64,000 bases of DNA from Heterotrichella gracilis. Taxonomy: Eukaryota > Sar > Xanthophyceae > Tribonematales > Xanthonemataceae. Shown piece by piece: positions 24,901 to 35,950 of this stretch (the stretch's first letter is position 1; each line of letters begins with the position of its first letter). Made by a program: the position numbers and the translations under genes. The notes beneath the pieces are model-generated. The model was given only the letters and a program-made list of their open reading frames with translations. It ran no database searches and was not told the DNA's origin. Where the stretch lies: contig JAULBX010025386.1 in the NCBI GenBank assembly GCA_032358255.1, positions 124,001-188,000 on the forward strand. Direction: 5' to 3'.

Positions 24901-27900
24901 CGTGCTCCAGGAGGTGCACCAGGGAGTACCACTGGAAGGTGAGGCGCTGGCGCAGCTGGGCGAGCTCCATGCCCTCGGCGCGCACGCAGAGCATGCTGAG
25001 GAGGTACGCTGGGCGCCTGCGGAGGATGATTGCAAGGGTATAACGACAAATGATCAATGAATTGGGTGTAATACATATGAATGCCGGGGACAGTTACAAG
25101 GATGTTTATAATAAATCTTACAAGATTAAACCATATACAGTACATATAGGTAACATGACAAGAAAGTCTAGCAAGCCAATCATTTATGCTGCATATTGAT
25201 ACGGGGGCATTGGTTGAGAAACCAGAACCCTAAACGGGCGCCACAAGGTGACATGAAAAGAGCTTGTATAGTAGATTGGCACAGTGTGAGAGTGCCCCAG
25301 GCCTCTGAGGCTGGCCATTCCCTTGCCTGTCCCTACCTGCCGAGGCACTTGTTGTCCATGCTTGACAGCTGAAACAGCAGCGAGTCCAGGAGCTCACACG
25401 TCATCTCAAGCAGCAGGGTGCATGCCCGGGAGGAGCGCGGGGCGCCCTGGGGCCGCTTGAAGAACTCCTCGCAGCCTGTGAAGGCCCACAGCTGGGCGCT
25501 GTTCCCCGCCACCTCCACCACCTGCGCAAGGGAAACATACAAAGAACATGAAAAACGTTTTCAACAGGCGCGGTAGTTTCAGGGCGAGGAGTTGGCGGAG
25601 GCTAGGTCATCAGGCACTTTCTCATCCTGTTCAGATACCCGTGGGCGTTTCAGAGACTGCCAGTGCATACGTGCATGACAACCCACATATGCGGGGAGAT
25701 TGATGCATCAGGGCCCTGCATCTGTGCGAGAATTGGCTGCAATGAGCGGATGGGGTGGTTGATGGCACCCGGAGCTTCCCACCAGGGAACGACACCCTGC
25801 AACACCTGCCACTGCTGCTGCGCTGTCCCTAAACCCTAAACCCTAAACTCGCTGATGGCGCACCTCCCAGTTGGTCTGGTACACGCCATGCTTGTCAAAC
25901 AGCTTGTACACCTCCGCCGCGCTCTTGTCGTCCAGCGCACACCCCGCCCCCAGCAGGCACTCCACAGCCGCCAGGTGGCCCCCTGTGGCCCCCAGCCACA
26001 GCGCAGAGCAGCCAGCCTTGTCCAGCACGCGCATCTCCGCACCCCATGCCAGCAGGGATTCCACGCAGCTGGTGTGGCCAAACTTGGCGGCCAGGTGCAG
26101 GGCGGTGCTCCCGTCTTTACCCTAGAAGGGGGATGGGTGAGGTAATGAGCATACATACAAGAATTATAAAGTACCCGTCGCGCCTCAGGAGACATATGGG
26201 GGAGGTGGGGGGACTGGGAATGTGGGGATGGAGGCAGTGTGGGAGAATGAATATGCGGATGCGGCCCAGCTGCACATCTCCACTGAAGTGGGAACGGAGA
26301 TGGGGTAAGGTTGCGGCAGCTGCATTTCTCACCTGCGTGTTCACAGCTGCATTGTACTTGTCCTTGAGGAGGGTCAGGCAGGCGTGGTGGCCCTTTGCTG
26401 CTGCGATCATGACCGGGGTGTAGCCGCAGTGCTCCTCTGCAAGCTCGGGGGTCCCGCCTGCCCCCAGGAGCGCCTCCAGGCACGCCTCATGACCGCTGCA
26501 CACCACCCAAGATAAATTGAATAATTTTAAATAAAACCATACGTAAATACAATTAGCACCAAGAGCTACGCAGCAGGCCTGCAGGAGCGCCTCCATGCGG
26601 TTGTGACCCCATGCGCATGCAACGCAGCACTGCACTGACATATTAGGTAAGGCAACCCCATTGCATTCCCAGATTGTTGTGATTATATGTGTACATGTAG
26701 CAACAAGGTTTCGCCTCACAGCAGCAACCCAATGCAGAGGTCAGGGTTACTGCTCCGCCCACCTCACAAACATTAGGGTGACAACTTCACGTCGTGCATG
26801 CCAGAGTTAGGGGTACGGGTGTTGCAACAGCAGCTCAGGTCACATTTTAGGGTTTTATTTTCGCACCTCATGGCAGCGAGCCAGACAGCGCTCCTCCCTA
26901 CCCCCGACTGGAGGTCCACAATTGCCCCCGCAGCCAGCAGCGCCTGCACACATGACAGCTGGCCTTCGCTCGCCGCAGCCATCAGGGCTGTCCACCCCTC
27001 ACTGTCGGCGCGGTCAACCTGTGCGCCCAAAAAAGAAACAATTCAATAAACATATAAAAAAATTAAAATGACCACAACAACAACCGATATGGCTGACTGT
27101 GGTGCTTTGGTACAGGGCAGTGGCCCTTAATCCTGCCTTTGTGCGTTCCCACGCACCACGCCAGTTCGTCCCAGCACAGGGAAAGGAAGCAGCAACAAGC
27201 AGGGATGCAACCTAGCACTGCCCCCCCTGCCCAGTACGCCCCCAAGACTCCCACCCTACCTGTGCGCCCATTTCCAGCAGCTTGGAGAGGCACTGCTGGT
27301 GGCCCATGGCGGCAGGATAGCATATGAAAGGCGCCTGGGCCAGTATCAGCCTCTTGACTGCGTCTGGCTGGCTGTTCAGGAAAGCGGTGGGCAGGGTATT
27401 GGCCACTGGCATGTTGAAGGCGTTGTGCCTAATAGCTTCTCCCAGCAACACCTGAGAGAGAATTGGAAGGTGAGTGATCAGGGAACGTACTAGAACACCC
27501 TAGAAGGAATCACAGGATCCGGGGCAATTAACAGGGGGTCCAGAAAATAGAAAAAGATCCTGGGGTTACCTCCGCAGTCTCAGACTGGCCAGCCAGTAGG
27601 GAGACGATGAGGGAGATGCACAGCTGGCTGTCTCGTATCTGGACCTCTGAAGCGTCCTCTGGCTGCTTGGCCAACAGGCTCTGGATAAGGTCGGTGTCCC
27701 CCTGCTTCCCAGCCAGCCCGAGGGCTGACAGGCCATTCCCGTTGCACATGTGGTGCACCTGCGAGACAAAACCACGACGTGAGAACGGGGCCTGCGAGCT
27801 AGAACAGCCTACGGTGCCCTTGGGGCGACATGCAACAGCAGCCACGGGAGCCAAGCAGGCGGGAGCTGAACAGGTTTTTCAAACCAGTGATGCCCCACCT

Positions 27901-28438
27901 GTTGGTAGGTCAGCCTGGTGAGGAGTGCGCTGACGCAAAGCTGGCACCGTCGCTCAACTGCGAGCGCCAATGGGGTTCGACCTTGGTGGTCGGGCGTGTT
28001 CAGATCCACTTGCTGAGGGAAGAGTCCCACGAGGGCTGCTACCTCGCACGGTTTGGGGTGTGCCTGGAGCTGGCCGTGACACCCGAGGTGGGTTAGGAGC
28101 AAGTGCAGAGGCGTGTTCCCCTCAGCGTCCTGGCTAGCCAAAGCTCCAACTATGCTGTCCAGCGCTGAGTTGAATTCCGCTGCGCTGAGAAGCTTGCCCA
28201 AGGAGAGCACGCACCCGTGGCGAGCTAGGTGGTGCAGGGTGTGGAATTCAAACCTCAGCAGCGCCTCAACCCCCGCCTTGCGTATCAGGGCTTGGCCGAT
28301 AAGCACCTGGCCTATCGCCTCCGCCGTCGGTCTGTCGAGCTTATCCGCAGCGCTTGTCAGGAGGAGGCACAAGACACGCTCGTTGTCAGGTAACCCCAGC
28401 CTGGGAAGTACCCAACTGATCCTGTTGATAGGACACAT
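21931..28438 (-). CDS. Ankyrin-repeat HECT-type E3 ubiquitin ligase, HACE1-like domain order
   Basis: Fifteen minus-strand exons join in phase: 28438-27899, 27758-27570, 27451-27260, 27018-26867, 26495-26333, 26121-25864, 25796-25671, 25521-25337, 25016-24632, 24398-24286, 24084-23858, 23567-23347, 23071-22902, 22564-22359 and 22128-21931, over 1100 residues. The N-terminal half holds ankyrin repeats (NTPLHLLLTHLG, GWTALMAAASEG, GYTPVMIAAAKGHHACL, GSTALHLAAKFGHTSCVESL). From about residue 730 a HECT domain follows, with LLTVHRSNIMDGI, VRREWFQMVACEYLN, TEDNKSDYIAVLAMHKLL and the catalytic cysteine in STCFNTLYLP (about residue 1077). HECT ligases take ubiquitin on that cysteine and pass it to the substrate; the ankyrins would choose the substrate. 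The last few residues lie in an exon I could not fix. The start is the first in-frame ATG; an upstream exon ending at an acceptor near 28462 is an alternative. Confidence 0.9.
22800..22845 (-). repeat. Copy of a HECT-gene exon end in the adjoining intron
   Basis: The exon end and donor at 22898-22937 (plus-strand accgcttcatgagtgagagc, then accctgtctggcagtatg) is repeated about 98 bases further along the transcript at 22800-22845. The copy is close and keeps the donor-like sequence, so it may be a competing splice site. Confidence 0.75.
24450..24500 (-). repeat. Partial copy of a HECT-gene exon in the adjoining intron
   Basis: Plus-strand gatgtcatcatgctccag and gaagtgccaggccgc at 24452-24495 repeat the end of the exon 25016-24632 (bases 24650-24695). 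About 200 bases separate the copies. The copy is truncated and does not include the donor at 24631. Confidence 0.8.
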
Positions 28439-29593
28439 TGGCTCGTAGCCCTTGGCGGGCCCTGTTTGAATACGAGCCCTCAACCCAAAACGCGCAAAGG
28501 TGAGTTCTGTCAGCCAAACCCACAAGTTTTGAACGGGTGTGGTGGGCGGTCGCCTGGCACTGTGTGACTCGGCCTAGTGGGCAGTACTGGACCCCTGAAC
28601 GCAAGGTTTCGACTGGGCCGGGTGGGGGTATCGGCAGTGACCACCGAAACGGCGTGCTATGACACAGGCGCACTCCAGATCTCGCTCAAGCTGCGTTCTA
28701 CGTTCCTCCTGGCCTTCTACTTGTCTGATCTAGCGACGTGGGAGGTTGAATTGGGGCAACTAAAGTTGCGCCCCAAGTGGGCACGTGAGCCACACTGTGA
28801 ACCCACGTGCGCCACCCTCTACACGCCTGCCTGCTGGTTTGCGCTCCTGCCTGATAGCACCACTTTAATTTCGGTGCGCTCTCAGTTTCTGCAAAATGCA
28901 TGTGTGGAAGTTGTGACTCAGCCCCCTGGCATGCGCCATGCCCCATGGCATGCAGCATTGCCTTGAGTCATGGCCGGCATGACCCCCACTGTCTAGTGTT
29001 CATCAGGTGTCACCGGCTTTCAAGAGCGACTTCCTCAGGTTGAGTCACTTTGCGTGCTTCGGCCCTTGTCCCTGTTGTCTTTTGTGACTCAAATCCCCAC
29101 AGCATGCGCCATGCCATGCCCTGTGCCCCCACACACCTTAGCGCAATGGGTCCGAGTCATTCTGCGCCATAGCGATAATCCACTAAACTTGTGTCAACCG
29201 TGCATAATGACCTCTGCCTCAGCCTCTGTGCACAGTAAAAGGTGGGATAAAAGGGTGAGGGGGGTAAAAGTGCTACTTTTACAGGGGCAAGTTGGTGTGT
29301 CCAAATCGTACACAACTGTCTTCGAGTCCAATGTGCACTCAAGAGTCCTCATAAGCATGAAAAAAAGACCTGCCATATTAATCCAGCCACAACCCCAGGC
29401 CTTGGGCCACAGTGCCAAATAGTGGTATCAGCTGGTAAAGCACCCATCCCCGCCCTTTGCCCACTTTGGTCCACCACAAACCACAGTCGGGGCTGAACCT
29501 CATGGCTCCTTCGCTGCACATGTTGGGCCAGAGAGCAAACATACCTTGCTGTGACTGGCAACAGGTGTATCAGCCTCAGCGCTAAGTGCCAGC
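28439..29593. other. Spacer between UTP18 3' end and the HECT gene, with a decayed copy of the UTP18 last exon
   Basis: Bases 29420-29530 repeat, with many changes, the final part of the UTP18 coding region (29606-29720), including the end of the last WD repeat. The rest has open frames on both strands but no recognised product. The HECT-gene promoter should lie here. Confidence 0.55.
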
Positions 29594-32500
29594 TCACACC
29601 GCCAGGTAGTGGTGTAGCCGGTACAGCAGCACCCGCCCCCGCGCGTTGCCCACCGCCAAGAACCCACAGTGTGGGCTGAACCCCATGGCGGTCACCTTGT
29701 GCAGCGGCGTCTTGGCGGTCGGCCAGTTGGCAAACACGGTGGCTGAGGGCAGGTGCACCACCCGCAGGGCGTCCTTCTTCACATTGGAGCTCATGGCCAG
29801 CATCTGGCTGTCGGGGCTGAACACCAGGTTGTCCACCCGAGTGGTGAGGTTCAGGAGGGTTTTGGCAGGGGTGACGTGTACTGCGGGGCGCGGCGCCAGT
29901 GGGCCGGCGGGGGCGGCGCCGGCGGGCGGCGGCTGATAGTGGTACAGGTTGACCACGCCGCTGCTGGCGCCCGCTGCAAGGTAGCGGTTGTCTGAGGAGA
30001 GGGCCAGGGCAGTGCCCCGGATGCATCCCTCGTCATACTCGCGCTGCAAGCAGCGCCGGGTGCGCAGGTCCCAGGTGTGCACAATCCCGTCCCCACCTGC
30101 GCACAGAGACAGGGTTTCAGACCAACTCCAGTATGATCTTTAGGTGTGGAGTTGACGGAAAAACAAAGGCTCATGATGACGCAGGTCCACATGAGGGTGC
30201 ACACAATGAGGATGCGTTGGAGGGCCAGTGTCCGCAGAAAGTCAACTTGAACAACAGCATATGGCGCGTGCCAGTGCACTCTACCCCAGACGCATGCATT
30301 AGGATGCGCACGCCTGTAACATGCCATGTCTGTTGCATGGGCGGTATGCAGCCACCCATTGCATCGGATTCCCACCTGACGTCAGCAGGTAGCTGCCATC
30401 CGCAGTAAAAGCTGCCGAGTGCACCGTTCCATTCATCTTGAGCACGCCAATGGACTGCCTGGACCGCAGCGAGAACAGGGGCACATAGCCCTGGCTGCCC
30501 AGGAACGCCACCGTGGGCTGGGAGGTGGAGACTGTGGTCACAAAGCTCTCATAGCTGCGCTCCTCCCTCCCCATCAGCCCGTTGATGCGCTCCACCTGGC
30601 CCCCCTCCACGTCCACCACGTAGAAGTGGGCGCGCCGCCCCGATGCCAGCAGCTGCATGCGCAAGGAGCAACGGTCAGCAACCCGTTGACTGCCATATGA
30701 AATTTAATGTAAACCAAGACGCAGGCTCTGGTAAGAATACACTGGCAACATTCCTTTCGTGCTCTTCACACTGAGGCCTCGTGATCCAATATTTTCCCAG
30801 GGTTTTGCAAGGGTTTTAAATGACGTTAAAAGTGGCAATGGACAATGCGCAGGATAATTTGAGGCTCCTGACAGCCACCATCCCAATGCAGACATGCCTT
30901 TGTAGATGCACCATGCGTGAATGGTGGTACATGTCCAAGGGACAACCGACATGCACCCCATACAGCTTGTTATTGACGCACACTTGCCCCCCGCCACCCA
31001 CCTGCGCTCCGCCGTTAGCAAACGCCGCCTTGTACACCGGCAGGTCATCAAAAAACACGCTCTGGACCTTGTGGTTCCGTATGCCATCTACGTGAAACAG
31101 GCTCATCCTCTTATCCAGCCCCGCAGTCATGAGCAGCTGTCCGTTGGGGTGGAACTCCACCGATCTGACCACGCTCGCGTGGGGCTCGTGCTGGTTGGCA
31201 TCCCTCAGCCGGGTGAGGGCGATGGAGCCAGATGGCAGCGAGGTGGGCTGGTCCACCAGGCTGTCAGCGGTCATGTTGAACATGGCGGCTGCGTCCAGGC
31301 TGCAGGCACAGGACGATTTGGTGAGACCCCTATTCCACCAAAACTCGAAACCCTGGAGCCTAGATCATGCGGTGCAGTAGCGTGAGGCTCCTGCCTAGAT
31401 GATATCATGTGGATGCAAGGATGCACCAAAGCAATGGCAGCGAGGTGGGCCGGTTCACATATCTGTCAGTGGCCATGTTGACCATGGCAACCGCATCCAG
31501 GCTGCATGCACTGGGGCATGTCAGTGTGGTTGCTTCAGCTGGGATGCACATGCACACGCGGTTCAATACTCCCTAGTCAAAACCAGTATGTTGTGCATGC
31601 ATTACCCATCAAACTCCTCGTCGTCGCTCCACTCCACCGCCTTTGACCCGCTGGCCCGCCCCGCCTTGGCCGCCTTCTTGGATCGCCGCTTGTCCGCGGG
31701 CACCGCCCATGAGGTGCGCACGTTGATTTTGGCATGCTGCTGCCGCAGCGCCTTCTCATACTCAAGGCCTGGCACGAGCCAATCCACGTCAGAGCCGAAT
31801 CTCTACACTCAGTCAAATCAGACCTTATCTGCCAAATTCAACCCTACACCTTGAAACCCTAAACCCTTGATCATGGGGCAATCCACATCAGGCCCCAGGC
31901 CGCAATGCACATGACCAATGCTTCATTGACCACCACATGTGCAGCTCATGCCCCCAGCTACGCCATGACGAATGCAGACCTTACACCCTGAACCCTATGT
32001 CATGCCACCATGCATGCACACTTGCACAATGGGGCAGGAAAGTGGGCACAGCATACCAGGAATGCACCCAAAACAGACGTCAAATTCCTACACTAAACAT
32101 TGCACTCATCGCTTGCTGGCCACGCCAAGCTGGGATCCATCGCAATCGCAAACCTCGTGAGAATGAGAAGGGCATGCTTCGCCCAGCATGCTTGACCCTG
32201 CCCCTGTACCTGTCAACACCTCCCCCCCCGGCCCATCCTCCTGCTGCAGCTTCTTGAGCCGGTTCCTCCCCGTGACATTGACCGTAAGCGTGGCATCATC
32301 CGCATCCTCCCACACCGGCCGCCGCGCAGCAGTGCTGGGCTTATCCGACTGACCCCGGTCCTCGTAGACTAGTTGTGAGAAGGCCTGCTCGGCAGCTTCG
32401 CCCTCCTGCCGACGCATTGCAGATACTGGTCAGCGTTATGTGTTGCAGTTGTCAATCCTAAACCCTAGACTAATCCCTAAACCCCAAACCTAGTTGACTA

Positions 32501-33153
32501 CCTGGAAGACGCCATCTCAACAGAGTCCACCTTTCACGCAGTGCATAAAATTGGCATGCAACTCAATCAGTGTCCAGCCAGGTGCATGGGGTGAGCAAGG
32601 TAAGATCACATGTTATGGGTGATAGTGGCTCTAAACTATCACTTGCTAGTGCTGCAGCTGGCATGCATGACTTGTAACACCGTACCCGATCAAGCGCCCC
32701 GATCAAATCATACAGTGTGCCGTTGTCTTCCTCGTGTGCTGGCGTTATGTTGAACAACTCCTGCTCTAGGGCTTGAAGCTGCAAGGGAAGCACAGGCAGC
32801 CCAGTGTCAGAGGACACTCGCTGATGCTGACTAGCCATGAAATCCAACACTGTCAAAAGACTTTCAATGGTCCAAACGCTCTGGAACCTTTGCACAACTG
32901 CACAGTGAATGTTAGTAACCCGAGCCACTTGCGTTGCTCTCTGGTGTCTCTAGCAGGCGTTATTACGCACACAATATGTTGTGGGCATTCCTGTCACTGG
33001 TGTGCGCCTCAAGGCGCACAAGGCAACAAGCCGGTGACAGCTGAAGATGATTTTTCACTGCAACTGCAACCCCAAACCCTGACCACACACCTGCGCAGCT
33101 TCTTCCACACCCAGTGTCTTCTGCTTCTTACTCTGGCGCTTCTCCTCCACCAT
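29594..33153 (-). CDS. UTP18: U3 snoRNA-associated protein 18 (UTP18), small-subunit processome WD40 protein
   Basis: Seven exons: 33153-33091, 32778-32686, 32405-32210, 31768-31606, 31299-31002, 30652-30376 and 30096-29594; 530 residues, all phases consistent. UTP18 is a nucleolar subunit of the UTP-B module of the small-subunit processome, which binds U3 snoRNA and nascent pre-rRNA for 18S processing. The N-terminus is Lys-rich (MVEEKRQSKKQKT), then an acidic and basic region (VEWSDDEEFDG), then WD repeats: VRSVEFHPNGQLLMTAGLDK, SYESFVTTVSTSQPTVAFLG, VHSAAFTADGSYLLTSGGDG, IVHTWDLRTRRC and VDNLVFSPDSQMLAMSS, ending HKVTAMGFSPHCGFLAVGNA. The length fits the family. The gene is divergent from RTF2, about 690 bases away. 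One intron holds a copy of its neighbouring exon. Confidence 0.93.
31431..31517 (-). repeat. Decayed copy of a UTP18 exon start in the preceding intron
   Basis: Bases 31431-31517 repeat 31231-31310, which is the beginning of the exon 31299-31002 plus its acceptor (plus-strand ggcagcgaggtgggc; ccatgttgaccatggc versus tcatgttgaacatggc). The copies are 200 bases apart. The copy retains an acceptor-like sequence but carries changes that spoil the protein match. Confidence 0.85.
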
Positions 33154-33841
33154 GGTGCTCTCGGCAATACGACAGCCCCTTAGGTATGGATGTTCAGACT
33201 GCTTATACCTTTATGAACGCCTAAACCAGCTCTGCTCACTGCAAGCTGCGTCTGCAGGCGGGGCGGTAGCAGTGCCGCCACAGCACATATGCATGCATAT
33301 GGATGTTCGATACTCGTAAGCCAAGTTGGGGTTTTCCGCTGCTCTGTAATAGCAAAGCGGCCTTTGATATCGTGGTAAGTGTTGTCTGCGTGCAAAGCGT
33401 TACGGTGTAGCGCGAACGGCTGCGAATTGGGTCCTGTGCGAGCTGGCTAGCTATAGCATTGGAAACGTGCACGTAGGTGTTGGTGTGGCGGGAGTTGCAG
33501 CGAAACGGAAAGGCGGTGACGACAGAAAATCACTGCCCTCATTGCGGTAAGTGGTTTGCAGCTGGAATATGTCCGCTGTGCATACTGGCACACACACCAG
33601 AATGGCCGCCAAGGCGACGGCCAACCCTAGGGCAAGTGCAAAACCCTAGCCATATGCATGCATTATGCGCCAACTTCGGAAACTTCACAACTTCGTAACC
33701 CCTGTAACCGCTCAATAACTAGCGCTCAGAGAACATGGTCGACACGTATCTGCGCGCCCTATTACTGGAGAATAGTTCCTGCACTGGCAGCTGCACCGGG
33801 AACTCGGAACTTGGTGACACTGAGGCCTTGACGTTGCCCAC
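33154..33841. promoter_or_regulatory. Shared upstream region of divergent UTP18 and RTF2 genes
   Basis: Two start codons face away from each other across 688 bases, so both promoters must lie here or the genes share a bidirectional one. No TATA box or other motif was recognised with confidence. A short dyad gcatatgcatgcatatg lies near 33285-33300. Confidence 0.5.
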
Positions 33842-35300
33842 ATGGGGTTGGACGGGGGATCGTATATTACGCGGTCAGATGTGCTGCGAGGCCAGTCTTG
33901 GGATGTCACCAACAGAGACACCAGTCGTTCTACTCGGGGCGGCAGCGTCAGCACATCAGGAGTGCCTGCAAAGGAGCAGGTGGATGCAAAGGCAACCAGG
34001 TAAACTTTAAAATGATGGCTCAGGTGCTGTAACTTCGGATGTAACATCTGTTCGTGGGTTGTACATGCTCTTTGCTTGTTCAGCGGGTTCTAGTAATGAC
34101 TTACAGAACAAACTTGCATGCATATAGCTGCGCAGGTTGAGTGTCACTCAGGGTTCGCGCAGCCTGCTCGCTTTCAGGCAGCGCTGAAGTTGCTATTTAC
34201 GTTGTATGGTTACCATTATATGTGTTTACCACCCACAGGCTTATGCGATTTACCACCTGTGCGCTCAGCAGCAGTGAGCTACAGTCACCAATCGTCTGCG
34301 ACTTCCTGGGATTTTTGTACAACAAAGAGGCCGTGATCACCTTTTTGCTGGCTCAGAAAGGGGTATTCAGCAATGATGCGGCACAGGTATGCTTTGCAAC
34401 CTTCCCATGTGTACATAAATACAACCTATTTTGTATTTATTTTCCCAGCATGGCATGGCATCGCGCAGCATGAACTGCGCGACATGGCATGGCGTAGCAC
34501 TTCATGGTGTTGCATGGCGTTCACCACCACCTTTGCCCGCAGCACCTGTACATCAACCAGTTGAGACAAGGCGGCACAGCTTTCAGTCACCTCAAGTCCT
34601 CCAAGGACGTGTTTCCAGTCCACCTCGCCAATGAGAGCCATGACGGGGCAGGCAGCGATCGGCCGCCTGTACCCACATGCCCCATCACCTCGCTCCCTTC
34701 AGACCAGTACCCATTCTCGGCGCTAAGCACCTGTGGGCACGTGTTCAGTGATAGGGCTATCAAACAGGTAATTGAAAGCCATGGGGTGGAAGCCTTTGGG
34801 GCGTTTGTGCTCAGGACATGGCTTGATTTGCATGCATGGATGTACTGGCGGTTTGTACTGTATGACCTGATGATGGTGAGATTTTTGACTTCATATTCAT
34901 ACGCAGCACCCACTTACCTTGGTAAAGGACAGCTGCAATCGCTCATGGATGGAGCATGTAGGGCAAACTGCTGATCTCAGACTGGATGGTTTGTTGGGAT
35001 GTATGTAATCAAGTAAAAGGCTGACGCGCTGGTAGCTATGTTGCCGTTCAGCACTGAGTCCTGATGTGGGTGCAGTTGGATGACAACCATTGCAGCGTGT
35101 GCAGCCAGCCATTTCAGGGCGATGATGTCATACCCTTGGCTAGGGTTGGGGAGCAGCTGGAGGAGCTGCGCCAACAGCTTTCCCAAAGGAGTGGCAAGCG
35201 GAAACGAGGGAGCACACGCACCGGCAAGGAGCATGCCAGCAAACGGCAAGCCAAGGCAGAAGCCACCACACAAGGAGACGGCGGCAATGCGTCAAGTTGA
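33842..35300 (+). CDS. RTF2: Replication termination factor 2 (RTF2) homologue
   Basis: Four exons: 33842-33999, 34239-34386, 34543-34767 and 35076-35300; 251 residues. The start MGLDGGSYITRSDVLR matches the conserved RTF2 N-terminus (MGxDGGSI...R). Next come SPIVCDFLGFLYNKEAV and HLYINQLRQG, then the modified RING-like zinc motifs CPIT, STCGHVFSDRAIK and CSVCSQPFQGDDVIPL. The C-terminus is basic (GKRKRGSTR, SKRQAKAE), likely a nuclear signal. RTF2 acts at stalled replication forks in fission yeast and is linked in plants and animals to fork control and pre-mRNA splicing. TGTAA motifs near 35514 and 35609 are possible polyadenylation signals. An ATG-led open frame at 33735 is out of frame with the conserved exon and was not used. 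Confidence 0.92.
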
Positions 35301-35810
35301 TTGTCAGTAAATAAATGAATCATTGATGGCGCACAGGGGATGCACGCATGCATCTTTATTTTTTGCGCAAATTGCCATGTCATGCCATCTTGAACTGCTG
35401 AAACTTTCCTGTAAAGCGAGCTAACTCAGGCGTAATCCCTGTATTTCTTTATCTTCTTGACTTTGCGCCCCTCAAAAGGCCCCGCAGTTGGCGTTGCAGT
35501 GACTTGACAACACTGTAAAGTTACAGTATTGTCAATTGAACGTACATTGGTTGCTGAACATTTGCATTTGGCGTACCTGATGCCACTGCTGCAATAACTT
35601 TACAAATGTTTGTAATTTATGCGCCATTACATGCATTGCCTTTGTTATGCACAATGAACCAAATATACGCTTGTGTTGTAACATACATCAAGGCTCCTCA
35701 CCATATCTCTTGCCACCTTTACATACGATTCCCTTCTGCATGCCATGCCTGCTGCTGGCATTGGCTAAATAGGCCTCAAGGCCTATCTTTGACCAGCCGT
35801 TCTGGCTGGT

Positions 35811-35887
35811 GTGGTGCCCTGGTGCGAGCCAGTGGTCCCCTAACTACGCCTCTGCGCGTTCCCTTTCTTCCTTTCTTTCTTCTTTCT
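35811..35887 (+). repeat. Dispersed repeat, copy 2
   Basis: The stretch reads tggtgccctggtgcgagccag, then cccctaactacgcctctgcg, then a T/C-rich tail. It is the best match to copy 1 at 20121. A short dyad gaccagccgttctggctggt precedes it at 35791-35810. The ggtgcgagcc core is one base off a pol III B box, which would suit a SINE, but no A box was found. Confidence 0.7.
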
Positions 35888-35950
35888 TACGATAATTCAA
35901 CCTTCAGTCCTGGACTGCAAGCTAGCCACGACATGTAATGCGACATATTT

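Noticed and set aside
26117-26719. Long minus-strand frame of 200 codons
   Set aside because: It reads through introns of the HECT gene; only 26495-26333 is coding in the phase-consistent model.
28577-28966. 129-codon plus-strand frame in the spacer upstream of the HECT gene
   Set aside because: No recognisable motif, no clear splice context, and overlap with the likely HECT promoter on the other strand.
30704-31087. Cys-rich minus-strand frame overlapping UTP18
   Set aside because: It lies mostly in the intron 30653-31001 and partly in the exon 31002-31299 in the wrong frame; the UTP18 frame explains the exon.
33735-33841. ATG-led frame starting at 33735 as the RTF2 start
   Set aside because: The conserved RTF2 N-terminus MGLDGGS begins at 33842 in a different frame and joins correctly to the next exon.
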